Positions 1 through 11,988 of a DNA stretch of 64,000 nucleotides are shown piece by piece. Positions within the stretch are counted from its first letter, which is position 1, and every line of letters begins with the position of its first letter. Source of the stretch: Guyanagaster necrorhizus (Eukaryota > Basidiomycota > Agaricomycetes > Agaricales > Physalacriaceae); contig NW_025064881.1 of the NCBI RefSeq assembly GCF_019112545.1, positions 632,530-696,529 on the forward strand, read 5' to 3'. The notes beneath the pieces were generated by a model, which did not search any database, was not told the DNA's origin, and worked only from the letters and a program-made list of their open reading frames with translations. Made by a program: the position numbers and the translations under genes.

Positions 1-1160
1 AGGACTTAGGATCAACACCAAATTGCGCTCTAAATCAACTTAGAATATTCNNNNNNNNNNNNNNNNNNNNNNNNNNNNNNNNNNNNNNNNNNNNNNNNNN
101 NNNNNNNNNNNNNNNNNNNNNNNNNNNNNNNNNNNNNNNNNNNNNNNNNNNNNNNNNNNNNNNNNNNNNNNNNNNNNNNNNNNNNNNNNNNNNNNNNNNN
201 NNNNNNNNNNNNNNNNNNNNNNNNNNNNNNNNNNNNNNNNNNNNNNNNNNNNNNNNNNNNNNNNNNNNNNNNNNNNNNNNNNNNNNNNNNNNNNNNNNNN
301 NNNNNNNNNNNNNNNNNNNNNNNNNNNNNNNNNNNNNNNNNNNNNNNNNNNNNNNNNNNNNNNNNNNNNNNNNNNNNNNNNNNNNNNNNNNNNNNNNNNN
401 NNNNNNNNNNNNNNNNNNNNNNNNNNNNNNNNNNNNNNNNNNNNNNNNNNNNNNNNNNNNNNNNNNNNNNNNNNNNNNNNNNNNNNNNNNNNNNNNNNNN
501 NNNNNNNNNNNNNNNNNNNNNNNNNNNNNNNNNNNNNNNNNNNNNNNNNNNNNNNNNNNNNNNNNNNNNNNNNNNNNNNNNNNNNNNNNNNNNNNNNNNN
601 NNNNNNNNNNNNNNNNNNNNNNNNNNNNNNNNNNNNNNNNNNNNNNNNNNNNNNNNNNNNNNNNNNNNNNNNNNNNNNNNNNNNNNNNNNNNNNNNNNNN
701 NNNNNNNNNNNNNNNNNNNNNNNNNNNNNNNNNNNNNNNNNNNNNNNNNNNNNNNNNNNNNNNNNNNNNNNNNNNNNNNNNNNNNNNNNNNNNNNNNNNN
801 NNNNNNNNNNNNNNNNNNNNNNNNNNNNNNNNNNNNNNNNNNNNNNNNNNNNNNNNNNNNNNNNNNNNNNNNNNNNNNNNNNNNNNNNNNNNNNNNNNNN
901 NNNNNNNNNNNNNNNNNNNNNNNNNNNNNNNNNNNNNNNNNNNNNNNNNNNNNNNNNNNNNNNNNNNNNNNNNNNNNNNNNNNNNNNNNNNNNNNNNNNN
1001 NNNNNNNNNNNNNNNNNNNNNNNNNNNNNNNNNNNNNNNNNNNNNNNNNNGAGCCTCAGCCATAGTCCTCTACTGGCTAATGATTCTCAGTTACTAGCAT
1101 ATTCTAGTGTGTTATGCAGAATTTGCAAATTATAGGGCTGGACATGTAGTCTGCATATCA
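1..1160 (-). mobile_element. F-family LTR-like element, minus copy, cut by window start and gap
   Basis: Bases 1-50 are the reverse complement of about 23757-23806, and 1051-1160 are the reverse complement of 22654-22763, so this is a second copy of the F insert at 22654-24058. Its end GCATATCA at 1153-1160 is the inverted counterpart of the F start TGATATGC. At 1161 the sequence passes directly into the RNase H region of copy I, so F landed inside that element. The other end and the target duplication lie outside the window. Confidence 0.8.
51..1050. other. Assembly gap of 1,000 Ns
   Basis: The run of Ns is exactly 1,000 long. Alignment of its flanks to the intact F copy predicts that about 993 bp (22764-23756, reverse complement) are missing, so the gap hides the middle of an F copy and probably nothing else. 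Confidence 0.95.
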
Positions 1161-3607
1161 TCGGCTTTCTTGTTCGCTGCTCCAGCTTTGTGGTGTAGCA
1201 TATATTCATACTGTGATAGTTCTGTGACCCATCTGGCTTGTCTACAGTTTAACTTTTGCGGTTGATGGAAGTATCAGAGGTTTTGATGATCGGTCCAGAT
1301 CTCGAACGTGTGATTGGCTCCAATGAGATAATGCCGCCATTCGGCAAGGGCAAGCATTATGGTGAGGAGTTCTTTATCGTAGATCTTGTAGTTGCACTCC
1401 ATTACTGTGAGTGCCTTTGACATGAAGGCGACAGGTCACCATTTATTATCCTGTTCCTGTGAAAGTATGGCTCCAACCGTGCCTTCACTGGAGTCAGCTT
1501 CCACCCAGAACCTTCCATCTTGGCTTGGTATGGCCAGGATGACATCTTTGGCTAGTCATCATTTGAGGTCATCAAATGCTATCTGTTGGGAAATTCCCCA
1601 GCTCCATGGGGAATTTCCAGTTAATTGCATCATTGATCGGACTATTTTGCTATAGTCCTGGATGAACCATCGGTAGAAGTTGGTGAAGCCAAGAAATGAT
1701 TGTAACTCCTTCTTCTTAGTTGGTTCCGGCCATTCAGTTACTCCCACCACTTTGATGGGGTCCATTCAGATGCTGCCTTCACTGATAATGACTCTGAGGT
1801 ATTTGGTTTCTAATACCTTGAATTTACATTTTTCAGCCTTGAGGAAGAGTTGGTGCCTCCTCATCAAGGATAGTACTTGACGTACTATCTGTCGGTGTTC
1901 CTCTTTGGTTTTGGACATAATAAGTATGTTGTCCAAGTAGATTGTGACCTTCCCTGTGGCAATGAGATCCTTGAAGATGTCATTCATCATCCATTGGAAG
2001 GTGGCTGGGGAATTGGTGAGTCCAAAGAACATAACCGTCGGTTCAAACACTTCTCAATTAGTTCGAAAAGTGGCCTTCCATTCATTGCCCTCTTTGATAT
2101 GCACATTGTTGTATCCCCACCGAACATCCAGTTTCATGTAGTACTTTGCACCTCAGAGTTTGTCCATTAACTCCAAGATCAATGGAAGCGGATAACGGTT
2201 CTTGATTATCATTTCATTGAGCTTCCAATAATCCTGTACTGGACAGAGTTTCCCATCCTTCTTTTTGATGAAGAAGAAGGGTGAAGCCATCGGTGACTTT
2301 GATGGTCAGATCCTTCCACTAAATAAGTTTTCTTTGAGAAACTTGTCTAGCTCTTGTTGTTCATTGCTGCCTAGTGGATAGCATTTGTAATCCAGGTTGG
2401 CATTTGCATTGGGTATGAGTTCGATGGCATGGTCCCAGGGTTTTGCTTCAGGTAGTTCATCGAAACTTTCCTTTTCAAATAAATCCCGATAGTCGCATGC
2501 CCATTCAGGTACCATTTCTTCGAAGATCCTTTCCCCTTTTTCGGCATTAGCCTTTGCTGCTAGATCATTAGCATGATGTACTGCCTGAATGCTAATGGCC
2601 CTTTGCAAGTTGATGGCAAGGATGGTCTCACCATCTTCCATTTCCTCATCCTATCGGTCCTCCGGATCTTCATCCAGCAGTTCAAATAGAATTTTTCGAC
2701 AGTGACATCAAGCGAAAATGATCCATCCGGTCTTCCAATTGATTAATGGATTATGTCTGATTAGCCAATCATGTCTGAGGAATATTTCCTTTGTCCTGAG
2801 GTCGGTTACTGCTAAGTTGATCCATTCTGAATGATTGCTGATAGTGAGTCTAAGCTTGACATATTCGGTAATCGATCCAGCTTGGTTCTTTGTTCTGTCT
2901 GCATTGTAGACAGGAATGGGTGCTGCTGTTGCCCGAGTGGGCAATTGATGCTTGTTGACAAAAGCTCAGTTGATGCTACTCCTCATGCAGCCACTGTTGA
3001 TCAGAGCAGTGACTGCATGGATTGATCAGAACGTTAACATCTCGATCTGTGCTTTGGCTACTAAATTCTTTCCTGTAGAGTTGGCCCATCAAATGAATTT
3101 CCATGGTCCATGCAACTCGTCGAGCCATTCTAAGGCTCGACATCGTTCCGCAGTTTGTATTCCTGTGATCATATCGTTGATGACCTCCTCGACTCAGGTC
3201 TTATGAACCCAGTTCTTGAGGATGGCTTTCACCGCTGCTTCATCCTTGGCATCCTTGATGGCTCGCCAAGTCCATTCGGTATCGAATGGCTTGAGCCATG
3301 TTGTGGGGCCCTCTGCCTCTGTTCGGCCTGAAGGTGTTTGAGTCTGTTTCATATTTTTAGCTTGATGAACTGTTGACAAAGATGCACCTTTGGGGCTCTC
3401 TGCCCCTCTTTGGCCCTTCATCGGCGCTTGAGTTGTTAAAGTTGGTTCCTTAGGCGATTCTGAGGTCTGAGTAATAGAGTCGGGTATATTTAAATGCACA
3501 CATAATTTAGACATAGGGGATGGTACTACAGAAGATAAAATGTCAGTCTGTCCAGCAGAATTTGACCCATTACTCTTTTTTTTGGCCGAGACAGTAGAAT
3601 CGCTCAC
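1161..3607 (-). pseudogene. pol: Pol of copy I: protease, reverse transcriptase, partial RNase H
   Basis: The frame opens at a GTG at 3607 that overlaps the gag stop, giving a conserved start (VSDST.SA). The protease region near 2975-3010 reads ALINSG where a retroviral aspartic protease needs D-S/T-G, so the catalytic Asp is Asn. The reverse transcriptase palm is recognisable ([15 protein letters not shown]), but its active site near 1925-1945 reads YLDN instead of YLDD. In-frame TGA codons break it near 3194 and 2306, with others further on. Both catalytic changes fit G-to-A at a former CpG (GAC to AAC). RNase H is cut at 1160. The copy cannot be active. Confidence 0.9.
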
Positions 3608-6600
3608 TGTTTGGCCTGGTCTTTTACCTCCTCGGGCTTGTCGTCATACCCGAGATCATCTTCTTCCTTCATCAGTTTGGCAATCTGCACCTGGATCTCC
3701 TCCTGTATACATTTGTTCTTCTTCTGGGGACAGTTTTGTGCCATGTGGCCCTTTTGGCCACAATTAAAACATTTGCCCTCCTTCTTGAGGCGGTCCACAT
3801 CCATCGGCTGACCTGTTCTGGTATATGTCATGCCTGTACCAGTTTGCTTCGTTCTGTAAGAAGTTGGAGTTGAGCCGCTGGGCTTGGCGGATGTGGTGGC
3901 ACCAGAAGTGGGGAGTCTTGGTCCCTGTCCCTGTCCTTGGCTTCAATGGCCATAGGCCAGGGTAGTTGCCTCTGCCCTTTGTCATTGCCATTCCTTGTAC
4001 ATAGTGATGATCCAGCTCTTCCATTCATGGTAGCCAATGGGGATATCCCGGCCGATATCTGAGATGGTTATGAGGTAATGGGACAGGAGTCCCATTTTCA
4101 TATATTTGACCATCTGTCCCATGTCGGCAATATCCTCCTGGACCCCGGCAAGTGTACCAAGTTGCTCCAATTCATCGAAGTAGTCTGTGGCCAGCTTTCC
4201 GGCCATTTTGAACTCCTTCATCTTCTGTTTGTGGACTTCCTGGACTGCAGAGTCTGTGAATTTGTCTCTGATCATTTGTTTGAAGACTGGCCATGCTGGG
4301 TACCAATGATGGTCTCTGATAGTGGACCAGAAAGTGGGAGCGATTAGAACCCACCACACTTTAGCCTTGTCTACCATATGAGTGACAGCAAACGTTACTT
4401 TGTACATGTCGGCAAGGAAGTACAGGATGAACACCTGGAAATACTGGTCACAGTCGACCAGGAATCGATTGATGTCATCGGATGCCCCTCGGAAAAGACA
4501 GGGCTCAGCACAGAGGATTGGTTTAACTTGAAGAATTTGGGTGGCAGCATCGAGAGCAGACATTGGGTTTAGGAGTCCGCTATGGAGTGGCTGCACCCAC
4601 CCCTTTGAAGGTCCTGAGAATGAGTGAAGAGAGCTGTCATCGGCGACAGGACTCCCTGGTTTGGGGGCTTCCTTTCACACGATCCTCTCATTCCTGATGG
4701 TCCAGCCCTGGGCAAGCACTTCAGGGTCATCCTCAGTCAGGGGAGGTGGCTCGGTTACTGGTTCCCCACTGCCTTCAGCCTCATTCAGGGGTGGCTGTCC
4801 GGCAAAGGGTCATGAAAAAGGCAGCAGCCTCCATGATTCAGGGTGGTGTCAGGCTGCCTGTGGTCGGCTTCTGGCGAGCCAAGATGCCATGCTTTGGACA
4901 GCTGTTGTGGCAAACGAGTATCGAGAAGATGCTATTCGGATTAAGGATGCTGTTTCTGCTGTTTTGGATGGCATCACACTTGGCGTCCACATTCTTGGTG
5001 CCATTCTTCCACCGTACTTCGGCTTGTATGGTGGTAACAGTCCCATCTGGTAATGTGAATATCTTTGGTTAAAATTAAAAATGGTCCGCTCAGTGGCCAC
5101 ATACTGTAAAATCTCCTCTTTTTCAATAAAATCTGCGAAAGTATACCTTTGTCCCAAGGATGATCTTAGCCAAAGATCGTCCTTCTACAACTCAGCTACC
5201 TGCTCCTGGTACATCCAAGTAAAATCTTCTTCTCATGCCTTACGTGCCTCCCGTCGTAACTCTTCATCGGTCATAGGTTTGAACTTCTCCTTCCAGCTAG
5301 AGACTAGACCCCCGCCCTCCTGATGGGGGTCCACCTCCTCGGCCTCATCATCCATGTCGGTTTCCTCCTCGTCCTCAGGGAGAGAACTGCCGAGCAGGTC
5401 GTAAATTACCAGCTCGGTCGGACTGGGGCTGCATGCTGAGTCCTGCATCATCGGGTCTGGGGCAAGGAGCAGGCTGTCATTTGGGCTGCTCTGGCGGCTC
5501 CTCGACACTTGTTGCTGCTCCTGACACCATTGCTCTGCGATATCGGTGGAAGTTTCAGTAGAACTTGGGATTAAGGAAAAGGGCCATGAAGGCCCCATTG
5601 AGGAACCTCTTGAGATTGCCAGTGGGGTCGATACCCTCATCGTCTCCCCCGATGGTGCCTCTCTCAGCTGGAATTCCATCTTCCCAGACTGGGATGTCCT
5701 CCATCTCTGCAATAGTATCGGTCCTGTAAGATAATGGGTGGTTGTCATCGAGGTGGGGCTGGATCTCTTCCGCATGTGAGTTGGCACAGGGGTCGGACTC
5801 AGTGGCAGGAGAGGCAGGCTCTCAGAAGGGTGAGTCAGAGGTGGTGGTTCCAATGGCTGTTGTGGTCCTACTACCTCCCTCACCTCTTCTATGCTCCTCT
5901 GCTGCTTGTGCCCGGAGGTACCTCCTAAAGAGGGCATTCTCTCTCATAATCTTGTCATTGATGTGTGTCTGGTTCTGCCAACGCTCAGAAAGGTTTCTGG
6001 CATGTCGTACCAGGCTCTCTCTCGAAGAGCCCTAGACAATGGGGCTGGTTGGCTGTGCTCTGCTTGGTACCACTCGTATGCTTTCTGTTTGGCCAATATT
6101 ACTGCCAACTGGGCAGCGCTCCACCCTGTCGGCCTCGATGGCAGCGGTTCGCCACCAGTGGTGCTCGTTGCTGTCGTTGTCATTCCAGTAAGTGTCGTCT
6201 TGGTTGTTAATGCTGCTGTGTCATGTAGATGAGGTATGTTGGGACCCATACCCTCTGGAATTACTGATTCCTCGAGCCATCCATGGGGCATCCAGGGAGT
6301 CTCTAGCATGGTGCCCAAGGCCGGTGCTAAAGGTGGGAGTTGTTGGCCTGGTTGCTGGGATGCTGTGCTGGAAGGACAGGATGGGGGTGTCGGGTCTGGG
6401 TCGTCGAAACCCTGCAGCCCAAGGGTTGTCAGGGTTTCAGATGACTGCTGTCGGAGGTCACGGGGGGTATGTGTGCTGCTGATGCTGCTCCTCTTCTTCT
6501 TCCCTAGCACGCCCTTGAGCCGAGCTCCCAGAGACACTTTCTGGGTTAGTTCCTTTAGCGGGTCGGAAAGATTGTCAGGCAGAGGCAGGGATGTCGTGGA

Positions 6601-6654
6601 GGGGGAGGTCTGGCATGACATTTCAGAGTATAGTTTGGATGCATTGGAATTCAT
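3604..6654 (-). pseudogene. gag: Gag of copy I
   Basis: The fragments lie in order: a Pro/Ser-rich N-terminal part (6654-5944), a second open part (5937-5233) ending in an acidic stretch after an IYDLLGSSL motif, a linker containing the EEILQYVATE block (about 5130-5090), capsid (4596-3982, with RGASDDINRFLVDCDQYF) and a CCHC zinc knuckle CFNCGQKGHMAQNC (about 3770-3730). It ends with TGA at 3604-3606, which overlaps the pol start. Small shifts separate the fragments, so no full-length protein is expected. Capsid and knuckle are the best preserved parts and match the gag of copy A. Confidence 0.85.
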
Positions 6655-6808
6655 GATAGTGCCTGATTGTCCAAGCTATGATCGATTGGCATCCACGGCA
6701 CAGCTGTATGATCATCAGAAGACTGATCAAGATTCCTATAATAGAAGCCAAGAGTTCAAAGAACTCATGGGTAAAGTTTAGATCAGAAGGGTTGAGGGCA
6801 GGGGGCAT
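5520..6808 (-). pseudogene. ORF0 remnant of copy I (membrane segment, overlaps gag)
   Basis: ATG at 6806-6808. The first 61 codons carry a hydrophobic stretch (FFELLASIIGILISLLMII) and then IRHYHEFQCIQ, closely matching ORF0 of copy A. A stop follows at 6623. Downstream in the same kind of frame one can read SLVRHARNLSERWQNQ and ALFRRYLRAQAAEEHRR (about 6020-5870). Near 5545-5600 comes a block with LKRFLNG and FLNPKF that resembles the ORF0 C-terminal domain of copy A (RFLGS...FLNPEF). That similarity lies in the frame that is not gag. Function unknown. Confidence 0.6.
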
Positions 6809-6850
6809 TCAGTTTCTCAGCACAATTGGGCTTGAGAAAGGGAATGAGAA

Positions 6851-6863
6851 AGTCTCAAACTAA
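6851..6863 (-). promoter_or_regulatory. Primer binding site of copy I (self-priming type)
   Basis: Read on the minus strand, the 13 bases one nucleotide inside the 5' LTR are TTAGTTTGAGACT. They are complementary at 12 of 13 positions to AGTCTCGAACTAA, which lies in the LTR at 7018-7030, 34 nt downstream of the TATA-like box. The single mismatch is a C-to-T at a CpG. There is no match to a tRNA 3' end (no TGG start). Confidence 0.75.
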
Positions 6864-6864
6864 T

Positions 6865-7392
6865 TGTTAAGCCCAAACTCCACGTGACTATTATCACATG
6901 AGAAATAGTTCGGTACCTCGCACTTTGGGTATGTCCGACTGAGTTCACTATGTGATAACAGAGGTGTGTGATCAAGGCATTGCAAGTTGCTCGAGATAGG
7001 ATGGTAGAGAATAAACTTTAGTTCGAGACTGAGATATTACAGCAAGAACTAAGCTACTTAAATACTGTTCTGTTATCTGACTATTAATAACCATTCACAA
7101 AAGATATTGTCTGCTATAGAGCTATTACCCCTGCTGTTGCCAGGCTCTCCACAAAAGCTGTTGTCTTGCTGTTGTGCTCATTATCTTGGCAGTGCAAGTT
7201 AGAGATAAAAAGTATTGTCTCTCCCTTCACAGCACACAGCAATGCGATAGGAGAGTGACTGACTGGGTTGCTGAGCTAAGCATTCCCACAGTCCTAAGTG
7301 CTGGCCTAAGCACCCTGACTAAGCAAAGATAAGGGTCATTTCTGGGGAAAAAGAAGAAAAAAAAAGAAAAGAAAATAGGAAAAATTGTAACA
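6865..7392 (-). repeat. 5' LTR of copy I, 528 bp
   Basis: It begins TGTTAAG and ends GTAACA on the plus strand, that is TG...CA termini on the element strand. On the minus strand the TATA-like TATTTAAG is at 7057-7064, with a presumed transcript start near 7030. The outer flank is AATAT (7393-7397); the partner LTR is outside the window, so the target duplication cannot be checked. Confidence 0.85.
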
Positions 7393-8246
7393 AATATCTG
7401 CTGCTCTGCCAAATGTGCAGCCAATGGAGGGCTCTTTATTGATCTGAACTGGATTGCTCCAGTAAAGAATCAGAGGGAGGTTAAAGAGGAGCTCCAAACA
7501 TTGAAACATGACTTGGCACAGATTTGGAGTGAGTGGTCAGATGAGACAGCAGTCATATGCAGGTATAGAGCAGAATCAATACAGCATACCACTGATCAAT
7601 GTCATGCATTCAGCTTTTGGTGATGTCATATATATTAATATAATTGCATTGAATACCTGTATTTTGAAACACAAGAATTGTGGGAAGAGTCAATGATAGG
7701 ATCATCAAAGGAAAGAGGATACTCAGAACTGAATGTGGTTACAGGTGATGCTATCATGATATACAGTTGGTAGTCCATCTGTTTTAGTGAATCAACTCCA
7801 GTCATGTTCTTTTTAAAAAATAAGGCAACATGCTGAGTACTCAGTGATATTGAGATAATGACTGAAGGCTATTAGCTTCTTGTCATAGTCTTCATTCAAT
7901 GTTTGTGGAAGCAGATTTATCTGAGCTGGTCTAACCCTCAATGAGTGCTAATGACAACAACCACAACAACCATTTTCTGATCATTCCCTCTGCCTCTCAA
8001 AGCTCAGATAACCTGTCTATACCAGTATAGTATATACCAGTTTAAAATAAGTCAAAAAATAGTATTTATATCATGCTATCAGGGTAGATTCTGCTATTGT
8101 CACCATTCAGAACTAAAATACTATGCTATCATTATTATACTTGATGTCATTCTCAAAGTTCTGCTTTCAATTAACCTCTTGTCTTGCTACTTGGACTCAG
8201 TTCAATGATATGGCTACTAAAGTATCATTACTCCACTAGTATATTG
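7393..8246. other. Unclassified spacer between copies I and B
   Basis: This is the only stretch in the window that I cannot assign to an LTR element. On the plus strand one frame is open from the LTR junction at 7393 to a TGA at about 7618 (about 74 codons, containing WIAPVKNQREVKEELQTLK). On the minus strand another frame is open over about 7640-7880 (about 75 codons, containing HVALFFKKNMTGVDSLK). Neither has a motif I recognise. CpG is nearly absent, as in the old elements. It may be a fragment of an older element or of a host gene broken by I and B. Confidence 0.4.
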
Positions 8247-8715
8247 TGTTACAATTTTTTCTATTTTCTTTTTCTTTTATCTCAGAATGACCCCTATCTA
8301 TGCTTATTCAGAGTGCTTATACAAGTGCTTAGGACTATGGGACTAGCTTAGTCATTACAACAAGTCCAGTCTGTCATTGTCCTCTGATGCAGCAACAGCT
8401 CTTGATAATACACAAATACTCTTTTGTAGACTATAATGATGCTCAAGGACAAAGAGCACAATAATGCAGAAACTCACAATTAGTAGAGATATATTTATCA
8501 TGGATATTGAACAGTATATAAGTAATGTAGCTCTTGCTGTATATCCTCAGCTTTGAGCTAAAGTTTATTCTTATCACTTCATCTTGAGCTGACTGTTTCT
8601 AGACCTTAAAGCATCAGATCAATAGACACATACAGTGGACTCTGATATGACTGTATGAATACAATACAGTATTAGTTTATCATATGTTTAGATCACATGC
8701 AACTTGGGCTTAACA
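8247..8715 (+). repeat. 5' LTR of copy B, 469 bp
   Basis: It runs from TGTTACAA to CTTAACA. A sense TATA box TATATAAG lies near 8515, and the self-primer counterpart AGCTTTGAGCTAA follows about 34 nt downstream. The primer site after the LTR reads TTAGCTTGAAGCT. The mismatches between them are the expected products of CpG decay. Confidence 0.85.
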
Positions 8716-8773
8716 ATTAGCTTGAAGCTTCTGCTTTCCTTTTCTTATGCACAATAAGCATGAAGAAAATCAA

Positions 8774-10060
8774 ATGCCACCATCATCCATGCCAACCTCT
8801 GACATTACCTATGACTACTTCAAGCTATTAGATTCCATTATCAGAACACTTCTAGATTACTCGCTATCATTACCCTTTGCTGAGGAAGACAATCAATCAC
8901 AGCTTAGATTGTCAGACACTACTAAGCTTTTCAATATATATATTAAATCTTATGAAATGTCACTCTCAAACTCCCCTTCCATGATATCCCAGTCTCTGCC
9001 TGAACTTCCTTCCAGCCCCCATTCAGACCCATATCTGAAGCTGGGTCTAGTGGCTCAGATTTACAGGATATTGAAGAAAAAGAAAGACATAAATATCTCC
9101 CCCAAAGAACAGACAGCAGAGATAATGACAATAGGCTCACTGAGTTCAGAAACCTGTGGGTCCCAGTGCACTTTCCTTCAGTTCTGAATCATAAAGATGA
9201 AAATCTTCCTGATGACTTTTTTAACAACTCCCTATCTCCTGACCCTTCCACTGCCACAAGAGAGCCAGAGATTGGAGACCATGCTAGAGACTCTCTTAAT
9301 GCCTCTGAGATAGCTATAGAATTCTGCCACACATCCTCAGACTCCTCCCATGACACTCTCTACATGACTCCTGATATAAGCTTGACCTCCTCTGAGCATG
9401 CTGACTATAGTAGTCACAGGGTCACCAGTCTCTGGTCAAATGATAAATATCCACTAAAACAGTATGAGAGGAGAGCCTTATACAGCCTTATACCTGAAAG
9501 AGTATGAGGAGACAATATTGCAGATGAGCATGAAACACAAGAAGAGCAGGACAGATGGATTATGAACAAGTGGGCTGAAGAACTTGCTGAGTATGTAAGG
9601 GCCAAGGCTCAGTGAGAGTATGAAGAAGTACAATACAATTGACAGTGGCAATGTTGACAATGAGAACTTGAGACTGCCACCTGGAGATCTGTGTCCTCCA
9701 GTTGATACAGCATCTGAACTGATATCTCTGACTCTTCTTTCAGAAAGCCTAGTACACTATCAAACTATGACCTATAGACAGGACCTGCAGAGATCCTTAC
9801 CATCAGTGAGACTGGCAGAAAGAGAGATAATTCTTCTCTCCCCTCCTATCTCAGAACAGATAGCATTGTTGACACCAGTATCATTCTCTCACACTCTAAG
9901 TCTATACTCAACACCTATAGGCTTTGAGTCTCTCTCACAACTCATATCTCCAACCACAGGCTTTAACAATTCCTTAGAGGAAGAGTTGCAGCTCTCTTCC
10001 TTAATCTAAGATTCTATTGAAACTTCTGCTAATATCACCATAAATTGGAGAAAGCATGAG
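8774..10060 (+). pseudogene. ORF0 remnant of copy B
   Basis: ATG at 8774 is followed by the conserved start (MPPSSMPTSDITYDYFKLL). The membrane segment is disrupted by an indel near 8860. Later parts of the ORF0 frame are still legible, for example IGDHARDSLNASEIA near 9272-9316, which matches IGNHARDSLDAARMA of copy A in the ORF0 frame and not the gag frame. It is interrupted by several stops. Function unknown. Confidence 0.6.
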
Positions 10061-11986
10061 CATGTGGCAGCAATCAATTTGACAATGAAATTGGAGGTGG
10101 CTGACCTATCAAGCAGTCTCCTCCTAAGACTAACAACAATGCTGCTAGCTTCAGCAACAGCAATCAGCTCTCTGGCAATGGTCAAACCAACTGCCCTGTC
10201 TATTTATGATCTGCTCAACATCTCTCTCATCAAGGATAGCAAGAAAGAGGCAGATAAGGAGGACAAGAAGGAAGAGAATGTGCCTCTTAAGTGGAGGAAG
10301 TTCATGGAATATGCTGCTGAAGAAACAGATGAAGAAGCACTAGAGGAAGAAATTGAGAGGACACAAGAAGAAGAGTATCAAAGGCTGTTTGAAGAGGGAG
10401 TTGTATTCTTATAGAGGAATGCCAAATGATTGACATTGCCTCTAGGCAAGGATTATATTACTGCAGACTATACTAAACAAAAAGATATTTTATAGTATGC
10501 AGCAACTGAACACACCATCAAGATCTACAACTGGACCCATCCAGAGGACCAACTCAGCATGCTTCCACTATACAAGTCAAAGTATGAGATAGAGCCAATG
10601 TCATGGTCACCTACAGTCAACCCAAAATGAGCTGTATATATGGCTCCAAGTATTTGAACCACCCAAATCTGGTCTATTTACTCAAACTCATCTATTTGAA
10701 CTATAGCATCTTGGCTTGCCCAATTCTGACTATAGCCAAGTAACTGCCAGACAGGTTTCTGAAATCTCTGGACTGGCCAAGGAAGCTGACTCCTTGGTGG
10801 ACAGCCACCACTCAATGAGGCCAAACTAAGTGGAAAAGAGAAGGACCTTATGAAAGATGACCCTAAAGCCATCTGGCTCAGATTCACTATCAAAGATGGG
10901 ATCATTATACAAAAGAAAGACAGGCTGATAGAGAGCCCAGTTACCAACAACAACTCTCTTCATTCATTTTCTGCTCTACTGGTCAAATGAGAATGACCAC
11001 CTTTTAAAAGATATCTAAACCCTATAGAACCTCTCCCTACCAATACTGCTATATTACAATGCAAACCAGATCTCCTGTGCAAGCTCCATCCATTCAAGGG
11101 CACATCTGATGATATAGATCACTTTTTGATTGACTGCAAACAATATTTTGAGGTATATATAGCATACCTTGAAGCAGATATGTATAAGGTCATATTTGCC
11201 ATCTCATACTTCAAGGATAAGACCAAGACCTGGTGGATCCTCATCTCTCTGACTTTCTACTTGATAATCAGGCAGCACTATTGACTGCTATTCTGGCCCA
11301 TCTTTAAACAAATAGTTCACAATAAATTTATTGATCTCACAGTTCAAGAAGTCAATAAAAACAAGATGAAGGAGCTTTGCATGGGCAACAAGATTGTTAG
11401 CAAATACTTTGATAAATTGAAGCAGCTCAAAGCACTTTTTGGAGTCAGGGATGACATGGATGATGATAGATGGATGATGGAATACCTAAAGATCAGTGCT
11501 CTTCTGTCCTACATCAAAATGATCTCTGATATTGGGTTCAATATTCTGAAGAGATATGATGCATGAAAGGATAGAATTACTGAGATGAACAAGGAGTGTC
11601 AGCAGTAGAAGGCCAAATTCAGCAACCTTCAAAATCAGCATATGAGATCCTCAGCAAAATCTAACACTAGCAATTCCCTGAGTAAAGCTGGCAGAACCTC
11701 AAACACTGCTAAATCCAGCAGTTTGACAACCTTCTTCTATACCACCCAGAAAACTGAGACTGGTATTATGTACACAAGAAGTGAAAAACCAATGGATATT
11801 GATTGACTCAAGAAGGAGAGCAAGTGCTTCAATTGTAGCCAAAAAGAATACATATTAAAGGACTGCCTGAAGAAAAAATGCACAAGAGAGGACATTTGGG
11901 CACAGATTGCTGAGCTACAAAAGAAAGATGAAGAGCTCAGCAAGAAGACTAAGATTGAGAAGATAAAAGACAAGGCCAACCAGTGA
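8981..11986 (+). pseudogene. gag: Gag of copy B
   Basis: ATG at 8981 starts the gag frame (MISQSLPELPSS). Conserved blocks follow: LSESL and the SPTTG region (9620-10009), TALSIYD and an acidic stretch with ETDEEALEEEIER (10150-10414), capsid with PFKGTSDDIDHFLIDCKQYF (about 11092-11570), and a damaged zinc knuckle (CFNCSQKEYILKDC, about 11827-11868) in which the His is Tyr. The stop at 11984-11986 lies inside the target site used by C. Many TGA/TAG codons make it non-coding. Confidence 0.8.
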
Positions 11987-11988
11987 AC

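Larger units (their letters stand above)
1161..7392 (-). mobile_element. Copy I: diverged Ty3/gypsy chromovirus, 5' part
   Basis: Reading leftwards from 7392: a 528-bp 5' LTR, primer site, ORF0, gag (capsid and CCHC knuckle), then pol with protease, reverse transcriptase and the start of RNase H. RNase H is interrupted at 1160 by an F copy, and the rest, including integrase and the 3' LTR, is outside the window. It is a separate subfamily: the LTR is longer than the 433-473 bp of the other copies, the primer pair differs, and the gag N-terminal half aligns only loosely. It keeps more CpG than B, C, D, E and H, so it looks younger than they are. Confidence 0.9.

Noticed and set aside
6236..6781. 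Open frame of 181 codons on the plus strand
   Set aside because: It is the antisense of the gag/ORF0 start of copy I, with no independent conservation or motif.
7640..7900. Minus-strand HVALFFKKNMTG segment looking like the RNase H connection of Ty3 elements
   Set aside because: Only a few residues resemble it and the expected downstream sequence is missing; too weak to call.
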